A DNA stretch of 64,000 bases from Streptomyces sp. Ru71 (GTDB lineage: Bacteria; Actinomycetota; Actinomycetes; Streptomycetales; Streptomycetaceae): assembly GCF_002920535.1 (NCBI RefSeq), contig NZ_PQSS01000012.1:62001-126000 (forward strand), written 5' to 3'. Below the pieces are notes generated by a model, which was given only the letters and a program-made list of their open reading frames with translations, made no database searches and had not been told where the DNA came from. This document shows, in pieces, positions 10,652-18,864 of this stretch (its first letter is position 1; every line of letters begins with the position of its first letter). Made by a program: the position numbers and the translations under genes.

Positions 10652-11893
10652 GTGAGCGAGAGCCCTGTGGAGTCCGCCGTGTCCGCCGCGGCCGCCGCGG
10701 CCGCCGTGGGCGGCTCCGGCTGGCGCCGGGCCACCGGCATCGCGGGCGCCGCGATAGGTGTGCTCGCCGCGGGCGCGGCCGCCGGCGTCGCCATAGAGCG
10801 GATGACCGTCGGCCGCGGCATGCGCGCCAAGGCCCGGCTCGCCCTCGACTCCGCCGGCCCCTACGGCGCGCTGCGCGGCACCCCCGGCAAGGCGTACGCC
10901 GACGACGGCACCGAGCTGTACTACGAGGTCGACGACGTCGAGCCCGAGGGCGGCTCCGCACCCCGGCGCCGGCGGCTGTTCGGCCGCAAGGCGCCGGCCC
11001 CCGTCACCGTCGTCTTCAGCCACGGCTACTGCCTCAACCAGGACTCCTGGCACTTCCAGCGGGCCGCGCTGCGCGGGGTCGTGCGGACCGTGCACTGGGA
11101 CCAGCGCAGCCACGGGCGCTCCGGGCGCGGGGTGGCGCAGACCGAGGGCGACACGGCGCTCACCATCGACCAGCTGGGGCAGGACCTGAAGGCCGTCCTC
11201 GACGCGGCCGTGCCGGAGGGGCCGATCGTGCTCGTCGGGCACTCCATGGGCGGTATGACGGTGATGGCGCTGGCCGCGCAGTACCCCGAGCTGATCCGCG
11301 ACCGCGTCGTCGCCACCGCGTTCGTGGGGACGTCGTCCGGGCGGCTGGGCGAGGTCAACTTCGGTCTTCCGGTCGCCGGCGTCAACGCCGTACGGCGGGT
11401 GCTGCCGGGCGTGCTGAAGGCGCTGGGGCAGCGGGCGGAGCTGGTGGAGAAGGGGCGGCGGGCGACCGCCGACCTGTTCGCCGGGATCATCAAGCGGTAC
11501 TCGTTCGCCTCCCGGGACGTCGACCCGGCCGTCGCCCGGTTCGCCGAGCGGATGATCGAGGGCACCCCGATCGACGTGGTCGCCGAGTTCTACCCGGCGT
11601 TCACCGACCACGACAAGACCGAGGCGCTGGCCTGCTTCCGCGACAAGCCGGTGCTGGTGCTGGCCGGGGTGGACGACCTGGTCACGCCGAGCGAGCACAG
11701 CGAGGCCATCGCCGACCTGCTGCCCGAGGCCGAGCTGGTGCTGGTGCCGGACGCCGGGCACCTGGTGATGCTGGAACACCCGGAAGTGGTCACCGACCGC
11801 CTCGCCGACCTCCTCACCCGTGCGGGTGCCGTGCCGGCAGGAGCTACCGTGAATGGCTATGGAAGCACCAGCAGCACCGCACAACCCGGCTGA
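10652..11893 (+). CDS. Alpha/beta hydrolase
   Basis: A 413-residue protein. An Ala-rich hydrophobic segment (residues ~20-50, GAAIGVLAAGAAAGVAIERM) may anchor it to the membrane. An alpha/beta-hydrolase fold follows from ~residue 110: FSHGYCLNQDSW, the nucleophile elbow VGHSMGGM with Ser198, and a late acid/His part (VLAGVDDLVTPSEHSEAI ... VPDAGHLVMLEHPE). The substrate is unknown. GTG 10652 follows gaggagcggtac. Its 3' end overlaps tsaE by 41 bp, implying translational coupling. The same alr-hydrolase-tsaE order occurs in other Streptomyces and in mycobacteria (Rv3422c-Rv3423c area). Confidence 0.85.
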   Translation: MSESPVESAVSAAAAAAAVGGSGWRRATGIAGAAIGVLAAGAAAGVAIERMTVGRGMRAKARLALDSAGPYGALRGTPGKAYADDGTELYYEVDDVEPEGGSAPRRRRLFGRKAPAPVTVVFSHGYCLNQDSWHFQRAALRGVVRTVHWDQRSHGRSGRGVAQTEGDTALTIDQLGQDLKAVLDAAVPEGPIVLVGHSMGGMTVMALAAQYPELIRDRVVATAFVGTSSGRLGEVNFGLPVAGVNAVRRVLPGVLKALGQRAELVEKGRRATADLFAGIIKRYSFASRDVDPAVARFAERMIEGTPIDVVAEFYPAFTDHDKTEALACFRDKPVLVLAGVDDLVTPSEHSEAIADLLPEAELVLVPDAGHLVMLEHPEVVTDRLADLLTRAGAVPAGATVNGYGSTSSTAQPG

Positions 11894-12371
11894 GACCGAG
11901 CTGACCGTCACGTCCCCCGAGCAGATGCGGGAGCTGGGCCGCCGGCTCGCCAAGCTGCTGCGCGCCGGTGACCTCGTGATGCTCTCCGGGGAGCTGGGCG
12001 CGGGCAAGACCACTCTGACGCGCGGCCTCGGCGAGGGGCTCGGCGTGCGGGGCGCGGTCACCTCGCCGACGTTCGTGATCGCCCGTGTGCACCCTTCGCT
12101 GGGTGACGGTCCGCCCCTGGTCCACGTCGACGCCTACCGGCTGAACGGCGGGCTGGACGAGATGGAGGACCTGGACCTGGACGTCTCGCTGACCGACTCG
12201 GTGATCGTCGTGGAGTGGGGAGAGGGCAAGGTCGAGGAGCTGACCGAGGACCGGCTCCAGGTCGTCATCCACCGCGCCGTGGGCGACACCACGGACGAGG
12301 TGCGGCACGTGACGCTCACCGGTCTGGGCGAACGCTGGGCGGGGGCGGATCTGAGCGTGCTGGCGGCCTGA
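11853..12371 (+). CDS. tsaE: tRNA threonylcarbamoyladenosine biosynthesis ATPase TsaE
   Basis: A 172-residue P-loop protein: GELGAGKTTL at residues 46-55 (Lys52), SPTFVIARVH, HVDAYRL and VIVVEWGEGK. TsaE works with TsaB and TsaD to put t6A at position 37 of ANN-decoding tRNAs. The start ATG 11853 (MAMEAPAAPHNP) lies inside the hydrolase coding sequence. tsaB and tsaD follow after two intervening genes of other function, an arrangement that splits the otherwise compact t6A operon. Confidence 0.93.
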   Translation: MAMEAPAAPHNPAETELTVTSPEQMRELGRRLAKLLRAGDLVMLSGELGAGKTTLTRGLGEGLGVRGAVTSPTFVIARVHPSLGDGPPLVHVDAYRLNGGLDEMEDLDLDVSLTDSVIVVEWGEGKVEELTEDRLQVVIHRAVGDTTDEVRHVTLTGLGERWAGADLSVLAA

Positions 12372-12452
12372 CGGCCGCGCTCGTACGTTCCGACACAGTG
12401 TCGGCAAGATGTTGCGCCCGGGGTCGGGGGCGTGGTCACATGGTATCCAGCT

Positions 12453-12476
12453 CGTAGTTAGGTGTGCCTAACTACG
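12453..12476. promoter_or_regulatory. Perfect 10-bp inverted repeat, candidate operator or hairpin
   Basis: CGTAGTTAGG and CCTAACTACG are exact reverse complements separated by TGTG. The element sits 81 bp after the tsaE stop and 29 bp before the start codon at 12506. It is markedly AT-richer than its surroundings. The core resembles half-sites of iron-regulator boxes (TTAGG/CCTAA), but the spacing differs from the DmdR/IdeR 19-bp consensus. Confidence 0.55.
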
Positions 12477-12505
12477 CCCGCCCCCGACCCTCAGGAGGCG
12501 CCCCA

Positions 12506-12682
12506 ATGTCCGCTGCCGAAACCCCCGAGCCGCAGCACCACCCCGCCCCGAGCGCGCTGCCCTCGGTGTCCATGCGCGAGCTGCTGGCCTCCTGCGCGGC
12601 AGCGGCCGCGGTGTCCCGCCCGCCCCGGGAGCCGGAGCCGGACCGCACGTCCCACGACACGGGCCGCCGCGCGGCGGCCTAG
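12506..12682 (+). CDS. Small hypothetical protein (58 aa)
   Basis: ATG 12506 follows an excellent ribosome site (caggaggcgcccca). It encodes MSAAETPEPQHHPAPSALPS with a central helix-forming segment SMRELLASCAAAAAVSR and a charged tail rich in Pro, Glu, Arg and Asp. There is no known domain or signal peptide. The helical part contains one Cys. A perfect inverted repeat lies just upstream and may control it. The strong ribosome site and high G+C at third positions support a real gene. Function is unknown. Confidence 0.6.
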   Translation: MSAAETPEPQHHPAPSALPSVSMRELLASCAAAAAVSRPPREPEPDRTSHDTGRRAAA

Positions 12683-12741
12683 CGGATCACCCCCGGGCCC
12701 TGGCCGATTCACCCCCAGGCCGCCGCGCGGTCCGACGCGGC

Positions 12742-13299
12742 CTAGCGGATCACCACCACCCGGCGTCCGATCGTCGCGAAGCGCCACATCGCGTCGCCGT
12801 CCGGGCGGGACTCGCGGACGCCGCCCGTCCTGACGCCGTCGTCGGGCGCCTGCGTCGGCGGGCCCACCCGCGCGCTGAACCCGATCGCCACGCCGCCCAC
12901 GCTCGTGAAGCGGACGACGTGCTCGACGGGGATGCCGTCCGTGCCGGTGACCTCGCCCGAGCGGGAGGTGACCATGTAGACGCCCGGCGCCGGGTCCACG
13001 CTGCCGGGCTCCACCCGGAACGTGCGCCGGACGTCGTTCCCCTCCTCGACCAGCCACACCCGGTCGTCGTCCAGTGAGTACACGACCCGCGGCCCGCTGC
13101 CGGTGCCGTCGGGCAGCGCCGTCGGGTTCTTCTTGTCCCGCGGCGCCTTGGAGGCGCTCACCGCGGGCGGCACGGTCGGCTTCGCGGTGTCGCCCGGCCC
13201 GGCCGGTCCCCTCGCCGACGCCTGCCAGCCGAGGAAGCCGACCGTCGCGAGGGCCGCCGCGGTGAGCCCGGCCACGATCCCCGCGCTGCTGCTTGCCAC
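12742..13299 (-). CDS. Membrane-anchored L,D-transpeptidase-like protein lacking the catalytic Cys
   Basis: A 185-residue protein. The start GTG 13299 follows gaggtggacgagg and gives MASSSAGIVAGLTAAALATV, a single N-terminal membrane segment. A Pro/Lys-rich linker leads to a domain patterned like YkuD L,D-transpeptidases: VYSLDDDRVWLVEEG, a PGVYMVTSRSGEV strand pair, VGGVAIGFSA and a final DAMWRFATIGRRVVVIR. Where active enzymes have S-H-G-C-V-R, this protein reads R-T-G-G-V-R, so both the His and the catalytic Cys are absent. It probably binds rather than cross-links wall material. The fold assignment is by eye. An in-frame GTG at 13317 is an alternative start. Confidence 0.65.
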   Translation of the reverse strand: MASSSAGIVAGLTAAALATVGFLGWQASARGPAGPGDTAKPTVPPAVSASKAPRDKKNPTALPDGTGSGPRVVYSLDDDRVWLVEEGNDVRRTFRVEPGSVDPAPGVYMVTSRSGEVTGTDGIPVEHVVRFTSVGGVAIGFSARVGPPTQAPDDGVRTGGVRESRPDGDAMWRFATIGRRVVVIR

Positions 13300-13414
13300 C
13301 CTCGTCCACCTCGCCACAAATGCCAAGAAAACGGTCGTCCCGGCGACGGTAGCAGCCGCTGCCCGCCCCTCCCGCGCGTCCGACACGGGCCCCGTGGCGC
13401 CGTAGGCTGTTTGC

Positions 13415-14071
13415 GTGCTCTTGCTCGCTCTGGATACCGCCACACCCGCCGTCACCGTCGCGCTGCACGACGGTACGGACGTCATCGCCTCTACGAGTCA
13501 GGTGGACGCGCGCCGGCACGGCGAGCTGCTGCTGCCGGCCGTGGACCGTGTGCTCGCCGAGGCCGGACTGAAGCTGGACGCCGTCACCGACATCGCCGTC
13601 GGCATCGGCCCGGGCCCGTACACCGGGCTGCGCGTGGGCCTGATGACCGCCGACACCTTCGGCCTCGCGCTCGGCGTGCCCGTGCACGGTGTGTGCACGC
13701 TGGACGGTCTGGCCTTCGCCGCCGACCTCGACTCCGGCCCCTTCGTCGTGGCGACCGACGCCCGGCGCAAGGAGGTCTACTGGGCCATGTACGCCGACTC
13801 CCGCACCCGGCTGACCGACCCGGCCGTGGACCGGCCCGCCGACATCGCCGACCGGGTCGCCGGTCTCCCGGCCGTCGGCGCGGGCGCGCTGCTGTACCCG
13901 GACACCTTCCCGCAGGTCCACGAACCCGAGCACGTCTCCGCCGCCGCGCTGGCCCGGCTCGCCGCCGGGAAGCTGGCCGCCGGCGAGGAGCTCGACAAGC
14001 CGCGACCGCTGTATCTGCGCCGGCCCGACGCCCAGGTCCCCAAGAACTACAAGGTGGTCACCCCCAAGTGA
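13415..14071 (+). CDS. tsaB: tRNA threonylcarbamoyladenosine biosynthesis protein TsaB
   Basis: A 218-residue protein of the ASKHA fold. It begins MLLLALDTATPAVTVALHDG, with the TsaB signature VGIGPGPYTGLRVGLMTA near residue 65 and DARRKEVYWA. It is the structural partner of TsaD in t6A synthesis and lacks the TsaD metal-binding histidines. The GTG start at 13415 lies 6 nt after a TAGGCT box, suggesting a leaderless mRNA. The stop overlaps the GTG of rimI (GTGA), so the two are coupled. Confidence 0.93.
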   Translation: MLLLALDTATPAVTVALHDGTDVIASTSQVDARRHGELLLPAVDRVLAEAGLKLDAVTDIAVGIGPGPYTGLRVGLMTADTFGLALGVPVHGVCTLDGLAFAADLDSGPFVVATDARRKEVYWAMYADSRTRLTDPAVDRPADIADRVAGLPAVGAGALLYPDTFPQVHEPEHVSAAALARLAAGKLAAGEELDKPRPLYLRRPDAQVPKNYKVVTPK

Positions 14072-14565
14072 CCGACACCGTGCTGCGCGAGATGCGCTGG
14101 TGGGACATCGATCCCGTGCTGGAGCTGGAGCGCGACCTGTTCCCGGAGGACGCCTGGTCGCGTGGCATGTTCTGGTCCGAGCTCGCCCACTCCCGGGGGC
14201 CCGGGGCGAGCCGGCGCTACGTCGTGGCCCAGGCCGGGGAGCGGATCGTCGGCTACGCCGGGCTCGCCTCCTCCGGGGAGCAGGCCGACGTGCAGACCAT
14301 CGCCGTCGCCCGCGACCAGCAGGGCACCGGGCTCGGCAGCCGGCTGCTGACCGAGCTGCTGCGGGCCGCGACCGCCTTCGAGTGCGCCGAGGTGATGCTG
14401 GAGTGCCGGGTGGACAACACCCGCGCGCAGAAGCTCTACGAGCGCTTCGGCTTCGAGCCCATCGGCTTCCGGCGCGGCTACTACCAGCCCGGCAACGTGG
14501 ACGCCCTGGTGATGCGCCTGACCGACCCTTCTTCCTCCGTACAAGGAACCGAGATCAATGGCTGA
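14068..14565 (+). CDS. rimI: Ribosomal protein S18-alanine N-acetyltransferase
   Basis: A 165-residue GNAT protein beginning [20 protein letters not shown], with [20 protein letters not shown] (acetyl-CoA loop), [22 protein letters not shown] and [13 protein letters not shown]. This matches RimI and its actinomycete relatives, which acetylate protein N-termini. It is nested between tsaB (4-bp overlap) and tsaD (8-bp overlap), the standard actinomycete order. The GTG at 14068 was chosen because it overlaps the tsaB stop. Confidence 0.92.
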   Translation: MTDTVLREMRWWDIDPVLELERDLFPEDAWSRGMFWSELAHSRGPGASRRYVVAQAGERIVGYAGLASSGEQADVQTIAVARDQQGTGLGSRLLTELLRAATAFECAEVMLECRVDNTRAQKLYERFGFEPIGFRRGYYQPGNVDALVMRLTDPSSSVQGTEING

Positions 14566-15643
14566 CGAACCCCTGGTCCTGGGGATCGAGACCTCCTGTG
14601 ACGAGACCGGCGTCGGCGTCGTCCGCGGCACCACCCTGCTGGCCGACGCCGTCGCCTCCAGCGTCGACGAGCACGCCCGCTTCGGCGGTGTCGTCCCCGA
14701 GGTCGCCTCCCGCGCCCACCTGGAGGCGATGGTCCCCACCATCGACCGCGCGCTGAAGGAGGCCGGCGTCAGCGCCAAGGACCTCGACGGCATCGCCGTC
14801 ACCGCCGGTCCCGGCCTGGCCGGCGCCCTGCTGGTCGGTGTGTCGGCGGCCAAGGCGTACGCCTACGCCCTCGGCAAGCCGCTGTACGGCGTCAACCACC
14901 TCGCCTCGCACATCTGCGTGGACCAGCTGGAGCACGGTCCTCTGCCCGAGCCGACGATGGCGCTGCTGGTCTCCGGCGGCCACTCCTCGCTGCTGCTGTC
15001 CTCCGACATCACCTCCGACGTCCGCCCGATGGGCGCGACCATCGACGACGCGGCCGGCGAGGCCTTCGACAAGATCGCCCGCGTGCTGAACCTGGGCTTC
15101 CCCGGCGGCCCGGTCATCGACCGGTACGCGCGCGAGGGTGACCCGGAGGCGATCGCGTTCCCGCGCGGTCTGACCGGGCCGCGCGACCCGGCGTACGACT
15201 TCTCCTTCTCCGGGCTGAAGACGGCCGTCGCCCGCTGGATCGAGGCCAGGCGGGCCGCGGGCGAGGAGGTGCCGGTGCGCGATGTCGCCGCGTCCTTCCA
15301 GGAGGCCGTGGTGGACGTGCTCACTCGCAAGGCCGTGCGGGCCTGCAAGGACGAGGGCGTCGACCACCTGATGATCGGCGGCGGCGTGGCCGCCAACTCC
15401 CGGCTGCGCGCGCTGGCCCAGGAGCGCTGCGAGAAGGCCGGCATCCGGCTGCGCGTGCCGCGCCCCAAGCTGTGCACGGACAACGGCGCGATGGTCGCGG
15501 CGCTCGGCGCCGAGATGGTGGCCCGCAACCGGGCGGCGTCCAGCTGGGACCTGTCGGCGGACTCCTCGCTGCCGGTGACGGACCCGCATGTGCCCGGCCA
15601 CGACCATGTGCACGAGGTCAGCAAGGACAACCTGTACTCATGA
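14558..15643 (+). CDS. tsaD: tRNA N6-adenosine threonylcarbamoyltransferase
   Basis: A 361-residue ASKHA protein. It begins [20 protein letters not shown] and has the metal-binding motif [39 protein letters not shown] and [11 protein letters not shown]. It transfers threonylcarbamoyl to A37 of tRNAs, acting with TsaB and TsaE. The ATG at 14558 is preceded by acaaggaaccgagatca. The stop overlaps the ATG of the next ORF (ATGA). The C-terminal tail ends [13 protein letters not shown]. Confidence 0.96.
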   Translation: MADEPLVLGIETSCDETGVGVVRGTTLLADAVASSVDEHARFGGVVPEVASRAHLEAMVPTIDRALKEAGVSAKDLDGIAVTAGPGLAGALLVGVSAAKAYAYALGKPLYGVNHLASHICVDQLEHGPLPEPTMALLVSGGHSSLLLSSDITSDVRPMGATIDDAAGEAFDKIARVLNLGFPGGPVIDRYAREGDPEAIAFPRGLTGPRDPAYDFSFSGLKTAVARWIEARRAAGEEVPVRDVAASFQEAVVDVLTRKAVRACKDEGVDHLMIGGGVAANSRLRALAQERCEKAGIRLRVPRPKLCTDNGAMVAALGAEMVARNRAASSWDLSADSSLPVTDPHVPGHDHVHEVSKDNLYS

Positions 15644-16005
15644 CGGTCGCGCTGATGTGGGAGGCGCGGGCGGCCGAGGGCCGGGGTGGGGAGTTGCTTG
15701 CCTGGGCGCGGGCGCAGGAGCTGGCCGCCGAGCCGTTGCGCCGGGAGACCTTTCGCGCCCCGCAGGACAGGGTGCTGGTCATCACCTGGTGGGACGCCCC
15801 GTACGACGCCGACCTGCCCGAACTTCCCGAGCCCGACGGTGAGTTGGTGCAGCGCGCGGTGCATCGGTGGCGGTTCGAGTCGGCGGGGAGGGCTGACCGG
15901 AGGGCCCCGAGCCTCGAATGTTTCGCCTTCGGTGGCGCAGCTTTTGGTGAACCGGTACGCCGTCAGGGCTACGTCACAGGCGCCCGCGGGGATACGATCG
16001 CGGCC
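15640..16005 (+). CDS. Small tsaD-coupled ORF that runs in frame into the LacI gene
   Basis: ATG 15640 overlaps the tsaD stop and encodes [20 protein letters not shown]...[10 protein letters not shown]...[16 protein letters not shown], about 83 residues that look like a small dimeric alpha/beta-barrel protein (antibiotic-biosynthesis-monooxygenase type). There is no stop: the frame continues for ~40 poorly folded-looking residues into the ATG of the LacI regulator at 16006. Near 15882-15895 (gcggggagggctga) one extra G would give a TGA right after the domain, so a single-base deletion may have opened the frame. The product is either a fusion of 471 residues or a frame-disrupted small gene. 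Confidence 0.4.
15915..15925. promoter_or_regulatory. Candidate LacI-type operator
   Basis: CGAATGTTTCG is a short inverted repeat (CGAA/TTCG) of the kind bound by Streptomyces LacI-family sugar regulators. It lies 80 bp before the start of the regulator at 16006 and could serve autoregulation. It is short and therefore weak evidence. Confidence 0.3.
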
Positions 16006-17055
16006 ATGACTGCCCCGGAGCCCGCCGAAACACCGACCAGAGGCCGGTCCAGCCAGACCGCGACGCTCGCCGAGATCGCCCGCGAGGCCGGCGTGTCGGC
16101 CCCGACAGTTTCGAAGGTCCTCAACGGCCGCGCCGATGTCGCCCCGGCCACCCGCAGCCGGGTCGAGGAGCTGCTGCGCGCCCACGGCTACCGGCGCCGG
16201 CGGGCCGAGGCCGGCCGCTCGCCGCTGATCGACCTGGTCTTCCACGAGCTGGAGAGCGCCTGGGCGATGGAGGTCATCCGGGGCGTGGAGAACGTCGCCC
16301 GGGACGCCGGTCTGAGCGTGGTGCTCAGCGAGAGCGCCGGCCGGCTCACGCCCGGGCGGACCTGGGCCGACCAGGTCGCCGCGCGCCGCCCGCACGGGGT
16401 GATCCTCGTGCTGTCCGACCTCGACGAGTCCCAGCGGGCGCTGCTGACCAGCCGGTCCATCCCGTTCGTGGTGATGGACCCGGCCGGCGACCCCGGCGCC
16501 GATGTGCCGTCCATCGGCGCCACCAACTGGCAGGGGGGCCTGGCCGCCACCCGCCATCTGATCGATCTCGGCCACACCCGGATCGGCGCGATCAGCGGAC
16601 CGCTGCGGATGATGTGCAGCCGCGCCCGCGTCGACGGCTACCGGGCCGCGCTGGAGACCGCCGGGCTGCCCGCCGACCCGGCGCTGGTCAAGACCGGCGA
16701 CTTCCACCACGAGGCCGGCTACCGGCTCGGCCGTGAGCTGCTGCGGCTGCCCGAGCGGCCGACGGCCGTCTTCGCCGGCAACGACCTGCAGGCGCTCGGC
16801 CTGTACGAGGCCGCGCGCGAGCTGGGCCTGCGCATCCCCGAGGACCTGAGCGTGGTCGGCTTCGACGATCTGCCGGTGGCCCGCTGGGTGGGGCCGCCGC
16901 TGACGACCGTACGGCAGCCGCTGACGGAGATGGCCGAGGCGGCGGCCCGGCTGGTGCTGGAGCTGGGGCGCGGCGAGGAGGCGCCGGTGGCCAGCCGGGT
17001 GGAGCTCGCCACCAGCCTGGTGGTCCGGGCGAGCACCGGGGCGCCGGCGGCCTGA
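16006..17055 (+). CDS. LacI family transcriptional regulator
   Basis: A 349-residue regulator. The N-terminal helix-turn-helix is TLAEIAREAGVSAPTVSKVL, followed by the hinge NGRADVAPATRSRVEELLRAHGY. A periplasmic-binding-protein-like sugar domain follows (IDLVFHELESAWAMEVIRG, GAISGPLRMMCSRARVDGY, FAGNDLQALGLYEAARELG, VVGFDDLPVARWVGPPLTTV). The effector is unknown and no transport or sugar-catabolic genes are adjacent, so its targets are elsewhere or itself. The ATG at 16006 is 8 nt after TACGAT (15992-15997), compatible with leaderless expression. The same frame is open upstream to the small ORF at 15640. Confidence 0.9.
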   Translation: MTAPEPAETPTRGRSSQTATLAEIAREAGVSAPTVSKVLNGRADVAPATRSRVEELLRAHGYRRRRAEAGRSPLIDLVFHELESAWAMEVIRGVENVARDAGLSVVLSESAGRLTPGRTWADQVAARRPHGVILVLSDLDESQRALLTSRSIPFVVMDPAGDPGADVPSIGATNWQGGLAATRHLIDLGHTRIGAISGPLRMMCSRARVDGYRAALETAGLPADPALVKTGDFHHEAGYRLGRELLRLPERPTAVFAGNDLQALGLYEAARELGLRIPEDLSVVGFDDLPVARWVGPPLTTVRQPLTEMAEAAARLVLELGRGEEAPVASRVELATSLVVRASTGAPAA

Positions 17056-17209
17056 CGGTGACGGGGCACCTCCCCGTACCGGCCGTGAGATGGGGCTGAA
17101 AAAGAAGCCGGAAAAAAATCCGGCGGGGGTGTCGATCCCGTCGTCTCCCGTTCGACGCAGGGGTGAGAGGCCGGGAAGCACCCGGCCGCGAGGACACCGA
17201 GGAGTCACC

Positions 17210-17566
17210 ATGCCCCGCTACCTGTCGCTCGTGCGGATCGACGAGAACAACGCGCCCGCCGGCGGCCCCAGCGCCGAGCTGATGCAGCGCATGGGGGAGC
17301 TGATCGAGGAGATGACCAAGGCCGGCGTGCTGCTCGACACCGCCGGGCTGACCCCGAGCGCCCAGGGCACCCGGGTGCACTACGAGGGCGGGCAGCTCTC
17401 CCTCACCGACGGGCCGTTCACCGAGACCAAGGAGGTCATCGGCGGCTACGCGCTGATGCAGTGCAAGGACAAGGCCGAGGCCGTCGAGTGGACCAAGCGG
17501 TTCCTGAAGGTCCACGAGGCGGAGTGGACGGTCACCTGCGAGCTGCGGGAGGTCATGGAGGGCTGA
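17210..17566 (+). CDS. YCII-related DGPF-domain protein
   Basis: A 118-residue protein with the family signature LTDGPFTETKEVIGGYALMQ and the start MPRYLSLVRIDENNAP, behind a strong ribosome site (cgaggagtcacc). DGPF proteins are small dimeric alpha/beta-barrel proteins of uncertain chemistry. They are the usual genetic partner of ECF42 sigma factors, and that is the next gene here, 44 bp downstream. In that family the sigma factor typically drives its own DGPF gene. Confidence 0.9.
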   Translation: MPRYLSLVRIDENNAPAGGPSAELMQRMGELIEEMTKAGVLLDTAGLTPSAQGTRVHYEGGQLSLTDGPFTETKEVIGGYALMQCKDKAEAVEWTKRFLKVHEAEWTVTCELREVMEG

Positions 17567-17610
17567 GTTCCGCTTGGACGGCGGCCCCGTCGGGTGTTCG
17601 ATGGTGGGCT

Positions 17611-18864
17611 GTGACCGCACAGCCCACCGCCGACCCGCGCGGTGCCATCGAGACCGTCTTCCGGCTGGAGTCGCCGCGGGTCATCGCGGCCGTCGCCCGG
17701 ATCGTCCGCGACGTCGGCGTCGCCGAGGAACTCGCCCAGGACGCCCTCGTCGCCGCCCTGGAGCAGTGGCCGCGCGACGGAGTGCCCGACAACCCGGGCG
17801 CCTGGCTGACCACCACCGCCCGCCGCCGCGCCGTCGACCTGATCCGGCGCCGGGAGAACCACGCCCGCAAGCTGGCGGAGATCGGCCGCGGACTGGAGAC
17901 TGCGGTTCCGGCCGAGGAGCCCGCCGACCCCGACGCCATCGACGACGACCTGCTCCGCCTCGTCTTCACCGCCTGCCACCCGGTGCTGTCCGCCGAGGCC
18001 CGCATCGCGCTCACCCTGCGCCTCCTCGGCGGTCTGACCACCGCCGAGATCGCCCGCGCCTTCCTGGTGCCCGAGCCGACCGTCGCCCAGCGGATCGTGC
18101 GCGCCAAACGGACCCTGGCCGCGAAGAAGGTCGCCTTCGAGGTGCCCTACGGCCCCGACCGCGCCGCCCGCCTCGGCTCGGTCCTCGACGTCATCTACCT
18201 GATCTTCAACGAGGGGTACGCGGCCACCGCCGGCGACGACTGGCTGCGCCCGGCGCTGTGCGAGGACGCGCTGCGGCTGGCCCGTCAGCTCGCCCAGCTG
18301 ATGCCGAAGGAGGCGGAGGTGCACGGGCTGGCGGCGCTGCTGGAGTTCCAGTCCGCCCGGGCCGCCGCGCGCACCGGACCGAACGGCGAGCCGGTCCTGC
18401 TCAGGGACCAGAACCGCACCCGCTGGAACCGCCTGCTCATCGCCCGCGGCGTGGCCGCGCTGGGCCGCGCCGAGGCCGCCGCCGACGGTCCCCCCGGGCC
18501 GTACGCCCTGCAGGCGGCCATCGCCGCCTGCCACGCCCGCGCGCTCACCTACGAGGACACCGACTGGGCGGCCATCGCGACCCTGTACGGCCTGCTCGCC
18601 GCCCGCGCCCCCTCGCCGGTCGTGGAACTGAACCGTGCGGTGGCCGTGTCCATGGCGGACGGCCCGGGTCCGGCCCTGGAGATCGTCGACGCCCTCGCGG
18701 ACCGGCTGCCCGGCTACCACCTGCTGCCCAGCGTCCGCGGCGACCTGCTGGAGCGCCTGGGCCGTACGGCCGAGGCCCGCGCGGAGTTCGAACGCGCGGC
18801 GTCCCTGACCGGCAACCAACGGGAACGGGAGCTGCTGCGCAGGCGCGCGGCCGAGTGCGGTTAG
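17611..18864 (+). CDS. ECF42-type RNA polymerase sigma factor
   Basis: A 417-residue protein. Residues ~10-180 carry sigma region 2 (AEELAQDALVAALEQWP, DNPGAWLTTTARRRAVDLIRR) and region 4 (LTLRLLGGLTTAEIARAFLV, VAQRIVRAKRTL). A long C-terminal extension (from ~190) with TPR-like helices (LDVIYLIFNEGYAAT, VVELNRAVAVSMADGPG, YHLLPSVRGDLLERLGR) is diagnostic of the ECF42 group, which has no classical anti-sigma factor. GTG 17611 was chosen as start (MTAQPTADPRGAIETVF). The stop overlaps the stop of the convergent methyltransferase gene by 4 bp. Confidence 0.92.
   Translation: MTAQPTADPRGAIETVFRLESPRVIAAVARIVRDVGVAEELAQDALVAALEQWPRDGVPDNPGAWLTTTARRRAVDLIRRRENHARKLAEIGRGLETAVPAEEPADPDAIDDDLLRLVFTACHPVLSAEARIALTLRLLGGLTTAEIARAFLVPEPTVAQRIVRAKRTLAAKKVAFEVPYGPDRAARLGSVLDVIYLIFNEGYAATAGDDWLRPALCEDALRLARQLAQLMPKEAEVHGLAALLEFQSARAAARTGPNGEPVLLRDQNRTRWNRLLIARGVAALGRAEAAADGPPGPYALQAAIAACHARALTYEDTDWAAIATLYGLLAARAPSPVVELNRAVAVSMADGPGPALEIVDALADRLPGYHLLPSVRGDLLERLGRTAEARAEFERAASLTGNQRERELLRRRAAECG

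Noticed and set aside
12453..12476. Inverted repeat as a DmdR/IdeR iron box
   Set aside because: The arms resemble TTAGG/CCTAA but the 4-nt spacing does not fit the 19-bp iron-box consensus. It is kept as an unassigned palindrome.
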